From positions 1 through 56,717 of the forward strand of contig CAZFBN010000015.1 in assembly GCA_964517145.1 (NCBI GenBank): a stretch of 56,717 nt of DNA, written 5' to 3'. Within the stretch, counting starts at the first letter, position 1; the number at the start of each line of letters is the position of its first letter. The translations under genes were made by a program, and so were the position numbers. Below the pieces are notes generated by a model that was not told the DNA's origin, searched no databases, and saw only the letters and a program-made list of their open reading frames with translations. Source of the stretch: JADJNW01 sp964517145. Lineage in GTDB: Bacteria; Bacteroidota; Bacteroidia; Chitinophagales; Saprospiraceae. This document shows, in pieces, positions 34,481 through 42,439 of this stretch.

Positions 34481-34558
34481 GCTTCCGTAGGCCATAAGGC
34501 AGAGCCGTTTTCCGACTTGTCGGAATCCGAAGAGTGGGTTCGATTCCCACCGGAAGCA
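34481..34558 (+). tRNA. tRNA-like element with abnormal anticodon arm
   Basis: A perfect 7-bp acceptor (GCTTCCG / CGGAAGC), a perfect 5-bp T-stem with TTCGATT loop (34534-34550) and a class II-like 3-bp D-stem (GGC/GCC) are present. The middle does not give a 5-bp stem with a 7-base loop: TTCCGA/TCGGAA closes on CTTG. No trustworthy anticodon can be read. It may be a damaged tRNA, a tRNA mimic or a tRNA with an odd arm. Confidence 0.45.
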
Positions 34559-34586
34559 CACTTAACCGAAACACACAACCCGTAAA

Positions 34587-34775
34587 ATGGCGGAGGTGTG
34601 TTTAAATATAAATAACCCGCGATGTACGAACAAAAAAATGAAGATAATATCGGAATTGTTTGGTTCGACAAGAACCTTTGAAATCGAATGTAAGATTGAT
34701 TTGTTGAATCCATTCGAGATATATCTCGTAAAGCTAAAAATGAACGAAGAAAGGGAGAAAAAAGAATGCGTTTAG
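34587..34775 (+). CDS. Small basic hypothetical protein
   Basis: A 62-residue protein with an amphipathic, Lys/Glu-rich C-terminus. It overlaps the next gene by 10 bases. No motif recognised. Confidence 0.45.
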   Translation: MAEVCLNINNPRCTNKKMKIISELFGSTRTFEIECKIDLLNPFEIYLVKLKMNEEREKKECV

Positions 34776-35095
34776 TAAACTGCACTAAGCACGATGTGGT
34801 GTTTATTGACAATCAAGCAAATAAACACGTGTTTCCTTGCCAGACTCCGCTAAGGCTAGAAACAAAGATAGACAAAGCGGTTTCTTTGTTTCAAGAAGGG
34901 TATGAAATACCCACTTACACGGTAACCAGAAAATTAGCTGAATTACCGGAAGAAAAAGAAGACACGATGTATATCGTGTCTTCTTCTGTTCTTGAATTAA
35001 CCAAACAAAAAGGAAGACACGATTTTGTTTCTCCTTTTAATCAAGTTCGCGACAGCCAACAAAAAATCGTTGGTTGTACGGCGTTTCAAAGATAA
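34766..35095 (+). CDS. Conserved phage protein of unknown function
   Basis: A 109-residue protein that matches a very common but uncharacterised phage family: N-terminal L-V-N-C-T-K-H-D-V-V, a middle L-P-E-x-K-E segment before MYIVSSSV, then R-H-D-F-V-S-P and V-R-D-S near the end, with a final G-C-x-x-F-Q-R. An intragenic 13-bp hairpin lies at 34956-34985. Confidence 0.6.
   Translation: MRLVNCTKHDVVFIDNQANKHVFPCQTPLRLETKIDKAVSLFQEGYEIPTYTVTRKLAELPEEKEDTMYIVSSSVLELTKQKGRHDFVSPFNQVRDSQQKIVGCTAFQR
34956..34985 (+). other. Intragenic perfect 13-bp hairpin
   Basis: Bases 34956-34968 pair perfectly with 34973-34985 around a GTAT loop. The core AGAAGACAC/GTGTCTTCT is the same as in the KTSC-gene hairpin at 23748. 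Confidence 0.7.
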
Positions 35096-35118
35096 CCCAA
35101 ACAAAAAAGAAAAAAAAT

Positions 35119-36126
35119 ATGGAAATAAAATTATCTAATCAGTTTCCTACCTTAATCTGGGGAGACCCCGGGGTAGGTAAAACGGCATGGGTAGAATCCC
35201 ATGCCCGTAAAAACCACCCCGTAGAAACAGTGATTGCGTCTATAAGCGATCCAACTGATTTTCTGGGGGTATTATACCCTACAGAAAAAGGATTGAAGAG
35301 GCAAATGCCTCGGTGGTTTGAAAATTTGTCGACCGCCAAAGACGGCATTCTGTTCTTTGACGAGTTCTCTTGCTCGCCCCCGTCTGTACAGGCGGCGCTG
35401 TTAAGAATCGTCAACGAGAGAGAGATTGATGGGCAAAAGTTGCCCGACAGTGTTAAAATTGTAGCTGCCGCAAACCCGGCCGATATAGCGAACGGGTTTG
35501 AGTTGTCTGCTCCAATGGTCAACCGCTTCCGCCATGTAAAGTGGAAGTTGGACCCCCAGAAATGGGTGGAGGGTATGTTGTCCAATTGGGGTAACCCAAT
35601 GTCGGGCGAGTTAAGAGATGCTCGGTCGCAAATTGCGGCCTATATCTTAGAGAACCCGTCCTCTCTTTTGGTGTTACCAAAAGAAATGGCTAGTAATCAG
35701 CCATTTCCGTCACCTCGCAGCTGGGACAACTCCTCCAAGGCAATGGCGGAGTTTGGATCGGTAGATGTGTTGCCGGAGTTGGTGGGCGATCAGGCCGCCC
35801 TAGCATTTATCCACTGGCAAAAAGCCAGGGATTTGATCGATCCTGAACTTGTGCTAAAGCAACCGGAAAAAATCTTGTCGGTAGACAAGAAAAATCTGTA
35901 TTTTGTAATGACCAGCATCTACTCCACCATACTCAGCAACAACACCGAGGCTAGGTGGGTCTCTGCGCTGGAAATCTGTGAACAGCTGGCCAAAACCAGT
36001 GCCGAGGTAGGCACGTGTTTTGTGTACATGTTTTTCAAGATCGGTAAGAAAGAATACGGTGTAAAAACCTTTTTAGGCAAAACAAAAGCCTATAGGTCGA
36101 TCTTGTCTCAATTAAAATTAATCTAA
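35119..36126 (+). CDS. MoxR-like AAA+ ATPase
   Basis: A 335-residue AAA+ protein. Walker A WGDPGVGKT at 14-22, Walker B ILFFDEFS near 76-83, a sensor AAANPADIANG near 118-128 and an arginine-bearing MVNRFRH near 137. MoxR ATPases work with VWA-domain partners, and exactly such a gene follows at 36190. The pair probably remodels or matures a protein complex. GGCATGGG/CCCATGCC hairpin (35184-35205) lies just after the Walker A codons. Confidence 0.85.
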   Translation: MEIKLSNQFPTLIWGDPGVGKTAWVESHARKNHPVETVIASISDPTDFLGVLYPTEKGLKRQMPRWFENLSTAKDGILFFDEFSCSPPSVQAALLRIVNEREIDGQKLPDSVKIVAAANPADIANGFELSAPMVNRFRHVKWKLDPQKWVEGMLSNWGNPMSGELRDARSQIAAYILENPSSLLVLPKEMASNQPFPSPRSWDNSSKAMAEFGSVDVLPELVGDQAALAFIHWQKARDLIDPELVLKQPEKILSVDKKNLYFVMTSIYSTILSNNTEARWVSALEICEQLAKTSAEVGTCFVYMFFKIGKKEYGVKTFLGKTKAYRSILSQLKLI

Positions 36127-36189
36127 TTTTTGCCGGTGTTAAAAGTCCGATCCTTTTGATACCGCTCAAACAAAAAAATAAGGAGAAAA

Positions 36190-37380
36190 ATGAAGTTGGA
36201 AAAAATGAAACAAGCGTTAATCAAGATAGGGGTAATCAAACCCTATCTAAATGTTGCTTTGTTAAGACTAAAGATTGTGGAGTTGGAACACGCCCCATTT
36301 CCGTTAGGGGCGGTGTCGAAAAACCTTGTGATGTATATAAACACACGTGGAATTGAGAAACTTACTGTAGACGAAGTGTGTTTCTTAATCGAACATGAAA
36401 TCTGGCATGTGTTAATGAACCATTTTTCCAGAAGGCAAACAAAAGAACCGGAAAGATGGAATGTGGCCGCGGACATTGCCATCAACCAAAACATCACCGA
36501 TTTTATAATGTGTGAAGGCGGTATGTGTCATCAGATGTTTAATCTGCCGGAAAATTTGTCGGTGGAAGAGTATTACGATAAGCTTCCAGAAAACTTTAAA
36601 GATAAGTTGCGGAAAGGCAAAAAATCTAAAAGGGCAGCATCCCCCGATTCAAGTGATTCTGAAGTTGACGAAGAAGGAAATGAAGAAGAGACCGTGTTTT
36701 GTGGCAGCGGATCTGACGGCTTGAAAAAGTCTTGGGAAAACGAAGAACAAAAAATTTCGGACTTTGAGAAAAAAATATTAATAGAAAATGTTGCCAAAGA
36801 AATGAGTAGGTTTAAGGGTACGTTACCCGGTGGATTGCAAGAATGGGTAGACGCCACCCTAAGACCTCCGGTGACAAACTGGAGGGTTGTGTTCGCTAAA
36901 GATTCTTCTTTTAGCATATTTCGTGGGACGGACGACTTTTCTTATTCTAAGTTTAATAAGAAAAGTATTAAAATTGTAAAACCCGGGTTGATTTGCAAAA
37001 AAACAACCGCAGGTGTAGTAATCGACACCTCCGGGAGTATCTCGGATAAAGAGCTATCCAATTTTATTGGTGAACTAAATAACGTAGTCCAACAAAATAA
37101 CGGAGAAATCTTTGTTACTTTCTGTGATACGGAAGCCACCCCGGTCGAAAAAATGGACCGCAAAAAGGCGGTTATGAGAATCTGCGGTAGAGGTGGTACC
37201 GACCTAACGACCGGAATTACTTTGTTAAAGCAAAAAAAGCTAAAAAAAATAATTGTGTTTACCGACGGATATACTCCTTGGCCCGATGATTCGGCTACGT
37301 TAAAACAACTCTATGTCGTTTTAACTAAAAACGGGTATAAGCCGCCCGAAGGAGTAAAGTACGTCGAAATGAACGACTAG
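36190..37380 (+). CDS. VWA protein with HExxH-type metallopeptidase motif (DUF2201-like)
   Basis: A 396-residue protein. The N-terminal domain holds HEIWH at 69-73, a zinc-metallopeptidase-type motif. An acidic linker lies near 155-175. The C-terminal domain is VWA-like, with MIDAS DTSGS near 279-283 and a later conserved G-G-T-D-L-T and F-T-D-G. This matches the VWA-like/DUF2201 putative metallopeptidase family that pairs with MoxR ATPases. An AAGGAG site precedes the ATG. Confidence 0.8.
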   Translation: MKLEKMKQALIKIGVIKPYLNVALLRLKIVELEHAPFPLGAVSKNLVMYINTRGIEKLTVDEVCFLIEHEIWHVLMNHFSRRQTKEPERWNVAADIAINQNITDFIMCEGGMCHQMFNLPENLSVEEYYDKLPENFKDKLRKGKKSKRAASPDSSDSEVDEEGNEEETVFCGSGSDGLKKSWENEEQKISDFEKKILIENVAKEMSRFKGTLPGGLQEWVDATLRPPVTNWRVVFAKDSSFSIFRGTDDFSYSKFNKKSIKIVKPGLICKKTTAGVVIDTSGSISDKELSNFIGELNNVVQQNNGEIFVTFCDTEATPVEKMDRKKAVMRICGRGGTDLTTGITLLKQKKLKKIIVFTDGYTPWPDDSATLKQLYVVLTKNGYKPPEGVKYVEMND

Positions 37381-37388
37381 TTAGGGTT

Positions 37389-37461
37389 GACCTTGTAACT
37401 CAACGGTTAAAGCAGGGGACCCATCATCCCTTGGTTGTAGGTTCAAATCCTACCGAGGTCG
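37389..37461 (+). tRNA. tRNA with CAT anticodon (Met or Ile2)
   Basis: The cloverleaf shows a 7-bp acceptor (GACCTTG / CGAGGTC), an anticodon stem GGGGA/TCCCT with loop CCCATCA (anticodon CAT), a 5-base variable loop and a perfect T-arm (GTAGG/CCTAC around TTCAAAT). The D-stem is weak. The 3' CCA is not encoded. CAT may be Met or, after lysidine modification, Ile for AUA codons. Confidence 0.85.
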
Positions 37462-37544
37462 TTTTTTTTGGATAATAACTTCATTATCAAACAATAAGTA
37501 ATAAAGTTATTTGCCAAATTTACCTGTACGGTAAAAAAATTAAA

Positions 37545-37577
37545 AAGTAGATAAAAAACTTGGCTACTTCTTTTTTT
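37545..37577 (+). terminator. Probable weak terminator after the tRNA
   Basis: AAGTAG pairs with CTACTT around a 13-base A-rich loop, and the downstream CTTTTTTTT supplies a T-run. It ends transcription from the MoxR/VWA/tRNA unit just before the next promoter. Confidence 0.55.
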
Positions 37578-37589
37578 TAGCTGTCAAAA

Positions 37590-37616
37590 AGCAAAAAACG
37601 TGGTTTAATTAAAACA
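37590..37616 (+). promoter_or_regulatory. Extended -10 promoter, apparently leaderless
   Basis: TGGTTTAAT (37601-37609) behind AAAAAACG. A start 6-7 bases downstream would fall on the ATG at 37616, giving a leaderless mRNA for the tail-fibre gene. Confidence 0.5.
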
Positions 37617-39211
37617 TGTCAAACAGTAAAAAATTTAATGGAAAAGAAATAGTACTGATTGGATTAGTTTTTTGTGTTTTGTTTTATTCTACGGAACCTC
37701 TTTGGTCTCAAGCACGGTCTTTTATAGGAGACATCATTTTAGATGGTAAACTTACTTTCAAACAACAGTTTAGCACAAACAAAACAGAACTGGTATCTGC
37801 CGTACCTACAAACACGAACGTAATTACGTTACCCAACAAATCTGGAACAATCGCTTTGTTGTCAGATGTAGGGCCGGGGGGCAGCGGAGACATGACTAAA
37901 GTAATATACGACACAAACGACAACGGGATTGTAGACACGGTAGAAGGATTGTCGTCCAAGTTGGATACAAACGGTAGCGGAGCTAATCTTACGGATATTA
38001 CTTTTTCTCAGTTGTCAGGTACAGCAACAACCAACCAACTTCCCAGAGACGGCGCTTATTTAACCAATTTACCGGTTACAGATGGAGTTACTAATATTTT
38101 TTCTACCGACAGCAATGGACTAGTACCTGCTTCAGGAGCTTTTTCTTCTTATTTTTTGAGAGGAGACGGCACGTGGCAACAAATATCGACCGGTGGCGGA
38201 GATGCTTTTTTGGCTTCCAACAACATATTTACCGGAACGACAAACACATTTAGGCCTTCCGCAGCAAACGGAGCGATAGAATTAAATAGAACCGTAGGTG
38301 GCGGAGACATAGCTATTAATTTTATTCGAGGAAGCGGAGAAAACTTAAGGATAGGAGCCGCTGCAGGAGGAGCTTTATTTGGAGGAATTAATAACGTATT
38401 TTTAATGGATTTGATTGGGTCTAGCGAAGCGGTCACTAGAAACTTCAGAATTCGTGTATCCACAAACTCCGGTGGAAGTTATTCTGAAATCTTGAGTGTC
38501 GGCTCTTCAGGCGGTAGAGCTTTTTTTACTATATCCGAAGCAGATTTTTTTGCCGACGAAACGCAAAAAGTAAGAATAGGCACAGCATCTGACACGGGTG
38601 AAAGTTTTATTGTATCGTTAGCTGAACCGCATTTAGCTTTAAGAAAAACGGGGTCCCCAACAGACTCGGCTATTTCTTTTCAAAGAGCCGCAAACGAATG
38701 GTTTAGAATTGGAGCTGGTGGAGGAGGTACCGTTTTTGGTGGGGGAAACAATACGTTTTATGCCGACTTAATTGCCACTAACTTAACACCTAGAGAACTA
38801 TGGTATCGTATGAGTACAAACAACGGTATTACATATCAATATCTCATGAAAATAAAGCCTCAAGCTTCGGGGCACGGCCACGTAGATGTCAGCGGTCACA
38901 TCACAGCTACTAACTTTTTTGGTTCTGGCGTAGGGCTTACTGATATTAACTTTACCAATTTAACAGGTACGGCAACAACCAATCAGCTACCAACCATACC
39001 TTTGCCTCAGTTACAGACTTCAGATGCAACGATAGGACAAGTACCCATGTTTACCAACTCTACCGTACAATGGGCTTCTGTACTCTCCACCAACGTCCCG
39101 GCCAACACCAACTCCACCGGCACGCCCGGCACGCTGGCCTACTCCACCAACTATCTCTACCTCTGCGTGGCCACGAACTCTTGGCGCCGCATTCCACTTT
39201 CAACCTGGTAA
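37616..39211 (+). CDS. Tail fibre protein with hydrophobic N-terminus
   Basis: A 531-residue protein. Residues 11-28 form a hydrophobic segment (EIVLIGLVFCVLFY) that looks like a signal or anchor. The rest is Gly/Ser/Thr/Asn-rich with pairs of near-identical blocks (for example F-x-x-L-x-G-T-A-T-T-N-Q-L-P at about 130 and 450). From about 39075 the DNA turns sharply GC-rich. The signal-like start is unusual for a phage fibre. It could be an appendage protein or a prophage-like surface protein. Confidence 0.6.
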   Translation: MSNSKKFNGKEIVLIGLVFCVLFYSTEPLWSQARSFIGDIILDGKLTFKQQFSTNKTELVSAVPTNTNVITLPNKSGTIALLSDVGPGGSGDMTKVIYDTNDNGIVDTVEGLSSKLDTNGSGANLTDITFSQLSGTATTNQLPRDGAYLTNLPVTDGVTNIFSTDSNGLVPASGAFSSYFLRGDGTWQQISTGGGDAFLASNNIFTGTTNTFRPSAANGAIELNRTVGGGDIAINFIRGSGENLRIGAAAGGALFGGINNVFLMDLIGSSEAVTRNFRIRVSTNSGGSYSEILSVGSSGGRAFFTISEADFFADETQKVRIGTASDTGESFIVSLAEPHLALRKTGSPTDSAISFQRAANEWFRIGAGGGGTVFGGGNNTFYADLIATNLTPRELWYRMSTNNGITYQYLMKIKPQASGHGHVDVSGHITATNFFGSGVGLTDINFTNLTGTATTNQLPTIPLPQLQTSDATIGQVPMFTNSTVQWASVLSTNVPANTNSTGTPGTLAYSTNYLYLCVATNSWRRIPLSTW

Positions 39212-39217
39212 AAAACA

Positions 39218-40039
39218 ATGGCAACCAACGACATCATCCTCTCTCGCGAACAGGCCGACGGCTCCTTCCAAGAACTCGTCGTACCCCAATCCACCCTTAT
39301 CTCGGGCGGCTTCCGCAACGTCCTCATCAACGGAGACTTCCGAGTCAATCAAAGAAACATAACAACCGTTTCGGCAGGTAGTGCAGAATATTTCTTTGAT
39401 AGATGGTACGGTAACGCTTCGTTAGGTAACATTACCTCATCTGCATCTGGAGCAGGTAATCAAATTAATATCCCAAATGGAGCAAGTAACATGCAACAAA
39501 TCATCGAAGCGGGCAACATCGTCGGCGGCACGTACGTGTTAAGTTGGGAAGGCACCGCCACCGCCACCGTCAACTCCACCTCAGTGGCCAACGGCGGCAC
39601 GATTGTCATTGCTGCCAACACGCAAACCGCTGTCCTGTTTACAAACGGCACAGTCGCTAAGGCGCAACTCGAACTCGGCACTATTGCAACGCCTTTTGAA
39701 CAACGATCTATTGGACTAGAACTGAGTTTGTGCCAGCGCTACTACCAAACCGCAGGTAGCGGCTTTACTGCGGTGGCCAACTCGGCCTCCAACGCCTACA
39801 TCACAGGTCCGTTGCGCGTCCAGATGCGTGCAACGCCCACCCTTGCGATCACTACGACCACCGCTCAACTGACGTTTCCGAACGTCGGCGTTTTCAACGC
39901 AAGCTCCGGCACGGCATCGATCTCCGTCAACACCGCAACGGGCATAACGTTGTTACTGTCCGGATTCTCGGGCATGACGGCTCAAACATCCGGATTTCTC
40001 AATTCTGGCGACATTATAACGGCTGATGCGGAGCTATAA
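39218..40039 (+). CDS. Tail fibre / receptor-binding protein, GC-rich
   Basis: A 273-residue protein whose centre has the phage-tail signature of the type NVLINGDFRVNQRN, then YFFDRWYGN, and near the end of this domain AQLELGTIATPFEQR followed by LCQRYYQ. This carbohydrate-binding-like module is common at the tips of phage fibres and is shared with the gene at 54923. The DNA is much richer in GC than the surroundings, so acquisition from another phage is likely. Confidence 0.7.
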   Translation: MATNDIILSREQADGSFQELVVPQSTLISGGFRNVLINGDFRVNQRNITTVSAGSAEYFFDRWYGNASLGNITSSASGAGNQINIPNGASNMQQIIEAGNIVGGTYVLSWEGTATATVNSTSVANGGTIVIAANTQTAVLFTNGTVAKAQLELGTIATPFEQRSIGLELSLCQRYYQTAGSGFTAVANSASNAYITGPLRVQMRATPTLAITTTTAQLTFPNVGVFNASSGTASISVNTATGITLLLSGFSGMTAQTSGFLNSGDIITADAEL

Positions 40040-40042
40040 ATT

Positions 40043-40438
40043 ATGAAATACACACTCAAACTCAACGGAAGCATTACGCTAGAACAAGACAACGGCGATG
40101 TGTTGCACATCCCTGCCGACCCGGAAAATCGTGACTATAAAAAATATCTCGAATGGTTGAATGCTGGCAACGTAGCAGAAATAGAAACGCCTACTGTTGT
40201 AGAAAAAATTGCAACTAAAACTTCTGCACGACGAGACGCCGAACAGCATATACTTAACTATTTTTCAACTTTAGAATTAATGGACATGTTGAAGAGGCTC
40301 AACAGCGCACCTAACGAACGGTTGGTTGCAATAAACACTTGGATTGAACTGATACAAGCGGAAGCAATTACAAATTGGCAAAATCCAAATTTTTTAACGC
40401 ATGGAGCTCCTGCTTATACTTACGAAGAAACCTTATGA
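40043..40438 (+). CDS. Tail-fibre-linked hypothetical protein
   Basis: A 131-residue protein with an N-terminal section (DVLHIPADPENRDYKKYLEWL) typical of small tail-assembly/fibre-accessory proteins, then a helical C-terminus. A decayed second copy of its C-terminal half is visible at 41700-41907. Confidence 0.55.
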   Translation: MKYTLKLNGSITLEQDNGDVLHIPADPENRDYKKYLEWLNAGNVAEIETPTVVEKIATKTSARRDAEQHILNYFSTLELMDMLKRLNSAPNERLVAINTWIELIQAEAITNWQNPNFLTHGAPAYTYEETL

Positions 40439-40492
40439 ATCAAATTGCAGGGAAGAGATGCTCAACAAAATCACGGAGCTACAAACTGTGGT

Positions 40493-40585
40493 ATGGGGCA
40501 TCAACAAAAGTTTGCGGATATCGAGGTGAAAGATGGAAGCTGGAAGGTTCATAACCCGACTATCGTGAATGGAAAGATTGTATGA
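40493..40585 (+). CDS. Short peptide or gene end
   Basis: A 30-residue frame (MGHQQKFADIEVKDG...) whose TGA overlaps the next ATG. It may be a small gene or the last exon-sized remnant of a decayed fibre-related gene. Confidence 0.3.
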   Translation: MGHQQKFADIEVKDGSWKVHNPTIVNGKIV

Positions 40586-40968
40586 CAAAGCCCGATCGAC
40601 ATCCTTACACGTTTACGGTTTTGCGGTATGCACACGATTGTGTCAGGCAAGAGTTTGTGAATGTTGGCGTGGTTTTGTTTTGCGGACATAGTAAAAAGTT
40701 ATTTTGGAAGGGCGATCTCGAATTGTTGCGAGCGCAAAAATTGTGGGGAACGGAAGCCACGGAACACGCGCGCAAGCAAATGAAATTGTTTGCAAAAACC
40801 TTTCACAGATTGGCCAAAGAAAGTTTGTACGCCGATTCCGCGTACAGTGCCGCAATTCGGGTCGTGCCCCATGACGGCCTTCCGTGGTCGTGGTCTCCGA
40901 TGGGTTCGGGCGTGGATACGAGCCCCAAAAAGGCGTTGGCCTCTATTTACAAAAGGATGGTATCGTGA
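40582..40968 (+). CDS. DUF3037-like protein
   Basis: A 128-residue protein starting YTFTVLRYAHDCVRQEFVNV and G-V-V-L-F, the hallmark of the DUF3037 family, which is of unknown function. It sits in a GC-richer accessory segment with decayed genes. The stop overlaps the GTG start of the next gene. Confidence 0.65.
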   Translation: MTKPDRHPYTFTVLRYAHDCVRQEFVNVGVVLFCGHSKKLFWKGDLELLRAQKLWGTEATEHARKQMKLFAKTFHRLAKESLYADSAYSAAIRVVPHDGLPWSWSPMGSGVDTSPKKALASIYKRMVS

Positions 40969-41213
40969 GCCCGAAAAAGATCAAAGTGGTATTCCGAAAA
41001 CTTGGCAGGGAACGCGCCTTGGGGCAAGCGCATCACGGAGACTCTTTGATTGAAATCGACCCGAGGCAAAAAGGGAAAGAAGCATTAGATACAGCTTGTC
41101 ATGAGGTGTTGCACTTGCTATTCAAAGATGAGCCAGAAGAAGCCATAGGCCAAGCGGGAATGGTCATGGCCGATACGCTTTGGAAAATCGGGTACAGAAA
41201 AGTAGAGTTATGA
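40965..41213 (+). CDS. Small zinc-protease-like protein with HEVLH motif
   Basis: An 82-residue protein with a GTG start overlapping the previous stop (GTGA). The centre holds T-A-C-HEVLH-L-L-F, a zinc-binding HExxH motif with flanking hydrophobics, as in small phage SprT-like/DUF metallopeptidases. It is too short for a full peptidase and may be an accessory factor. Confidence 0.55.
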   Translation: MSPKKIKVVFRKLGRERALGQAHHGDSLIEIDPRQKGKEALDTACHEVLHLLFKDEPEEAIGQAGMVMADTLWKIGYRKVEL

Positions 41214-41284
41214 ATAAAATCAAACCAACCCGGAAACTGGCGAACGCGAAAACAGCTTTGCAAACGGCTGTCGATTTGCATCTT

Positions 41285-41460
41285 TAGGTTTTTCTTTATT
41301 CCAATCCTTTTTCGAGCTAGCCGTTTTAGGCTTATTTCCGACCTTCCACATCGGTCTAAAGCCCGATTCCAAGTATAACGCGCCACCTCGCATGCTTTCT
41401 CGAAAGCCCGGATGCGATTATCCTTAAGAACAAGTCGAATAACGATGGGTCAAGATCGTT
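41285..41460 (-). pseudogene. Possible TnpB/OrfB-type N-terminal remnant
   Basis: On the - strand an open stretch reads IRLVLKDNRIRAFEKACEVA, then R-Y-T-W-N-R-A-L-D-R-C, which resembles the N-terminal helix-turn-helix of IS605-type TnpB proteins (ARFVWNxAL). It lacks the catalytic part and has no clear start. The resemblance is weak. Confidence 0.25.
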
Positions 41461-41699
41461 TTAATGCTTCTTTTAAAGATTTTTTATAGTTCCGTAACCC
41501 ATAAAGTCTCGAAGAAAAACAGCGAATTCTTGAACCGTTTCTTGTTCGGGAGACAACTGCTCGACATTCGACACAACAACAGCACATCCTCATCCGCAAC
41601 TACAATCTACCGTGTTTTACACATTGTCGACACCCGGATTAAGCTCCTGATGTAAATTCGGTTAGCTAAGGGCAATACGCCGGAACAAGAATAGATCGC

Positions 41700-41907
41700 G
41701 GTAATACCGGAAGTAGAACAACAAAAAAAGGCGAGAGCTAAAGCGAAAAAACATATTTTACATCGTTGGAACTAGTGGACATGCTAAATAACACCTAACG
41801 CACAATTGGCAGCAGCAAACGCGTGGATCGAATCGGTACAAAGCGAAACGATGGTAAATTGGCATAACGAACCACCTCATACCTACGAAAAAACATTCGC
41901 GGCTTAA
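41700..41907 (+). pseudogene. Decayed copy of the fibre-linked gene at 40043
   Basis: The frame-shifted fragments SLELVDMLNN, then A-Q-L-A-A-A-N-A-W-I-E-S-V-Q-S-E and Y-E-K-T-F-A-A align with the C-terminal half of the 40043 protein (LELMDMLKRL..., INTWIELIQAEAI..., YEETL). Two frame changes break it. Confidence 0.6.
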
Positions 41908-42044
41908 TCGAGCTATACTCGGATCTTTCAAAAAAGCCGACAACAAACCCTTATAACAACACAAACGACAAATCCTTATAAAAATGATTTATATGTTGCA
42001 TAAGTTAATCAAATTTAATATACTGAATGTAACCAGTAAAAGTT

Positions 42045-42425
42045 ATGTCCGAATCCGAAATATACGAATTATCTTATAGGCTAGATAACACGGAAAAAGC
42101 CATCGAAAGGCTAGACAAAAAGCTAGACGCCCAAGCGGTTAAAATGGATAGTCGTTTCGAAGAGTTGATGGAATTAAAATCCGATGTGTCTGCCATTAGA
42201 ACGTTGTTGGACAGGGGTTTGTTTACGCCTGGCAATGCGCCTATTTGTTGTGCTAAAGCCGACACTCTTAAGAAAGCCGAAGAAGATGTTTTGGTTTTAA
42301 AGGACAAAGTAGCAAGTTTGGAAACGACTAAAGCTAAAATGATCGCTGTGTTAACTGCAATAGGGGCCGTAGGTGGTATATTCGGATCTACAATATCGGA
42401 TTTAGTTGCAAAGTTGTTTCGTTGA
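42045..42425 (+). CDS. Coiled-coil membrane protein (XhlA/holin-like)
   Basis: A 126-residue protein with two coiled-coil helices (about 10-55 and 72-92) and one C-terminal membrane span (AKMIAVLTAIGAVGGIFGST, about 96-115). This topology resembles haemolysin XhlA-type phage proteins. It may be a second lysis or membrane-associated protein. Confidence 0.5.
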   Translation: MSESEIYELSYRLDNTEKAIERLDKKLDAQAVKMDSRFEELMELKSDVSAIRTLLDRGLFTPGNAPICCAKADTLKKAEEDVLVLKDKVASLETTKAKMIAVLTAIGAVGGIFGSTISDLVAKLFR

Positions 42426-42439
42426 ACTACATTCGACGG

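Larger units (their letters stand above)
41214..42044. other. Gene-poor stretch with decayed genes
   Basis: About 830 bases hold no intact gene. Two remnants are recognisable (41285-41460 on the - strand, 41700-41907 on the + strand). The rest shows interrupted frames and looks like recently inactivated foreign DNA around the fibre module. Confidence 0.6.
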
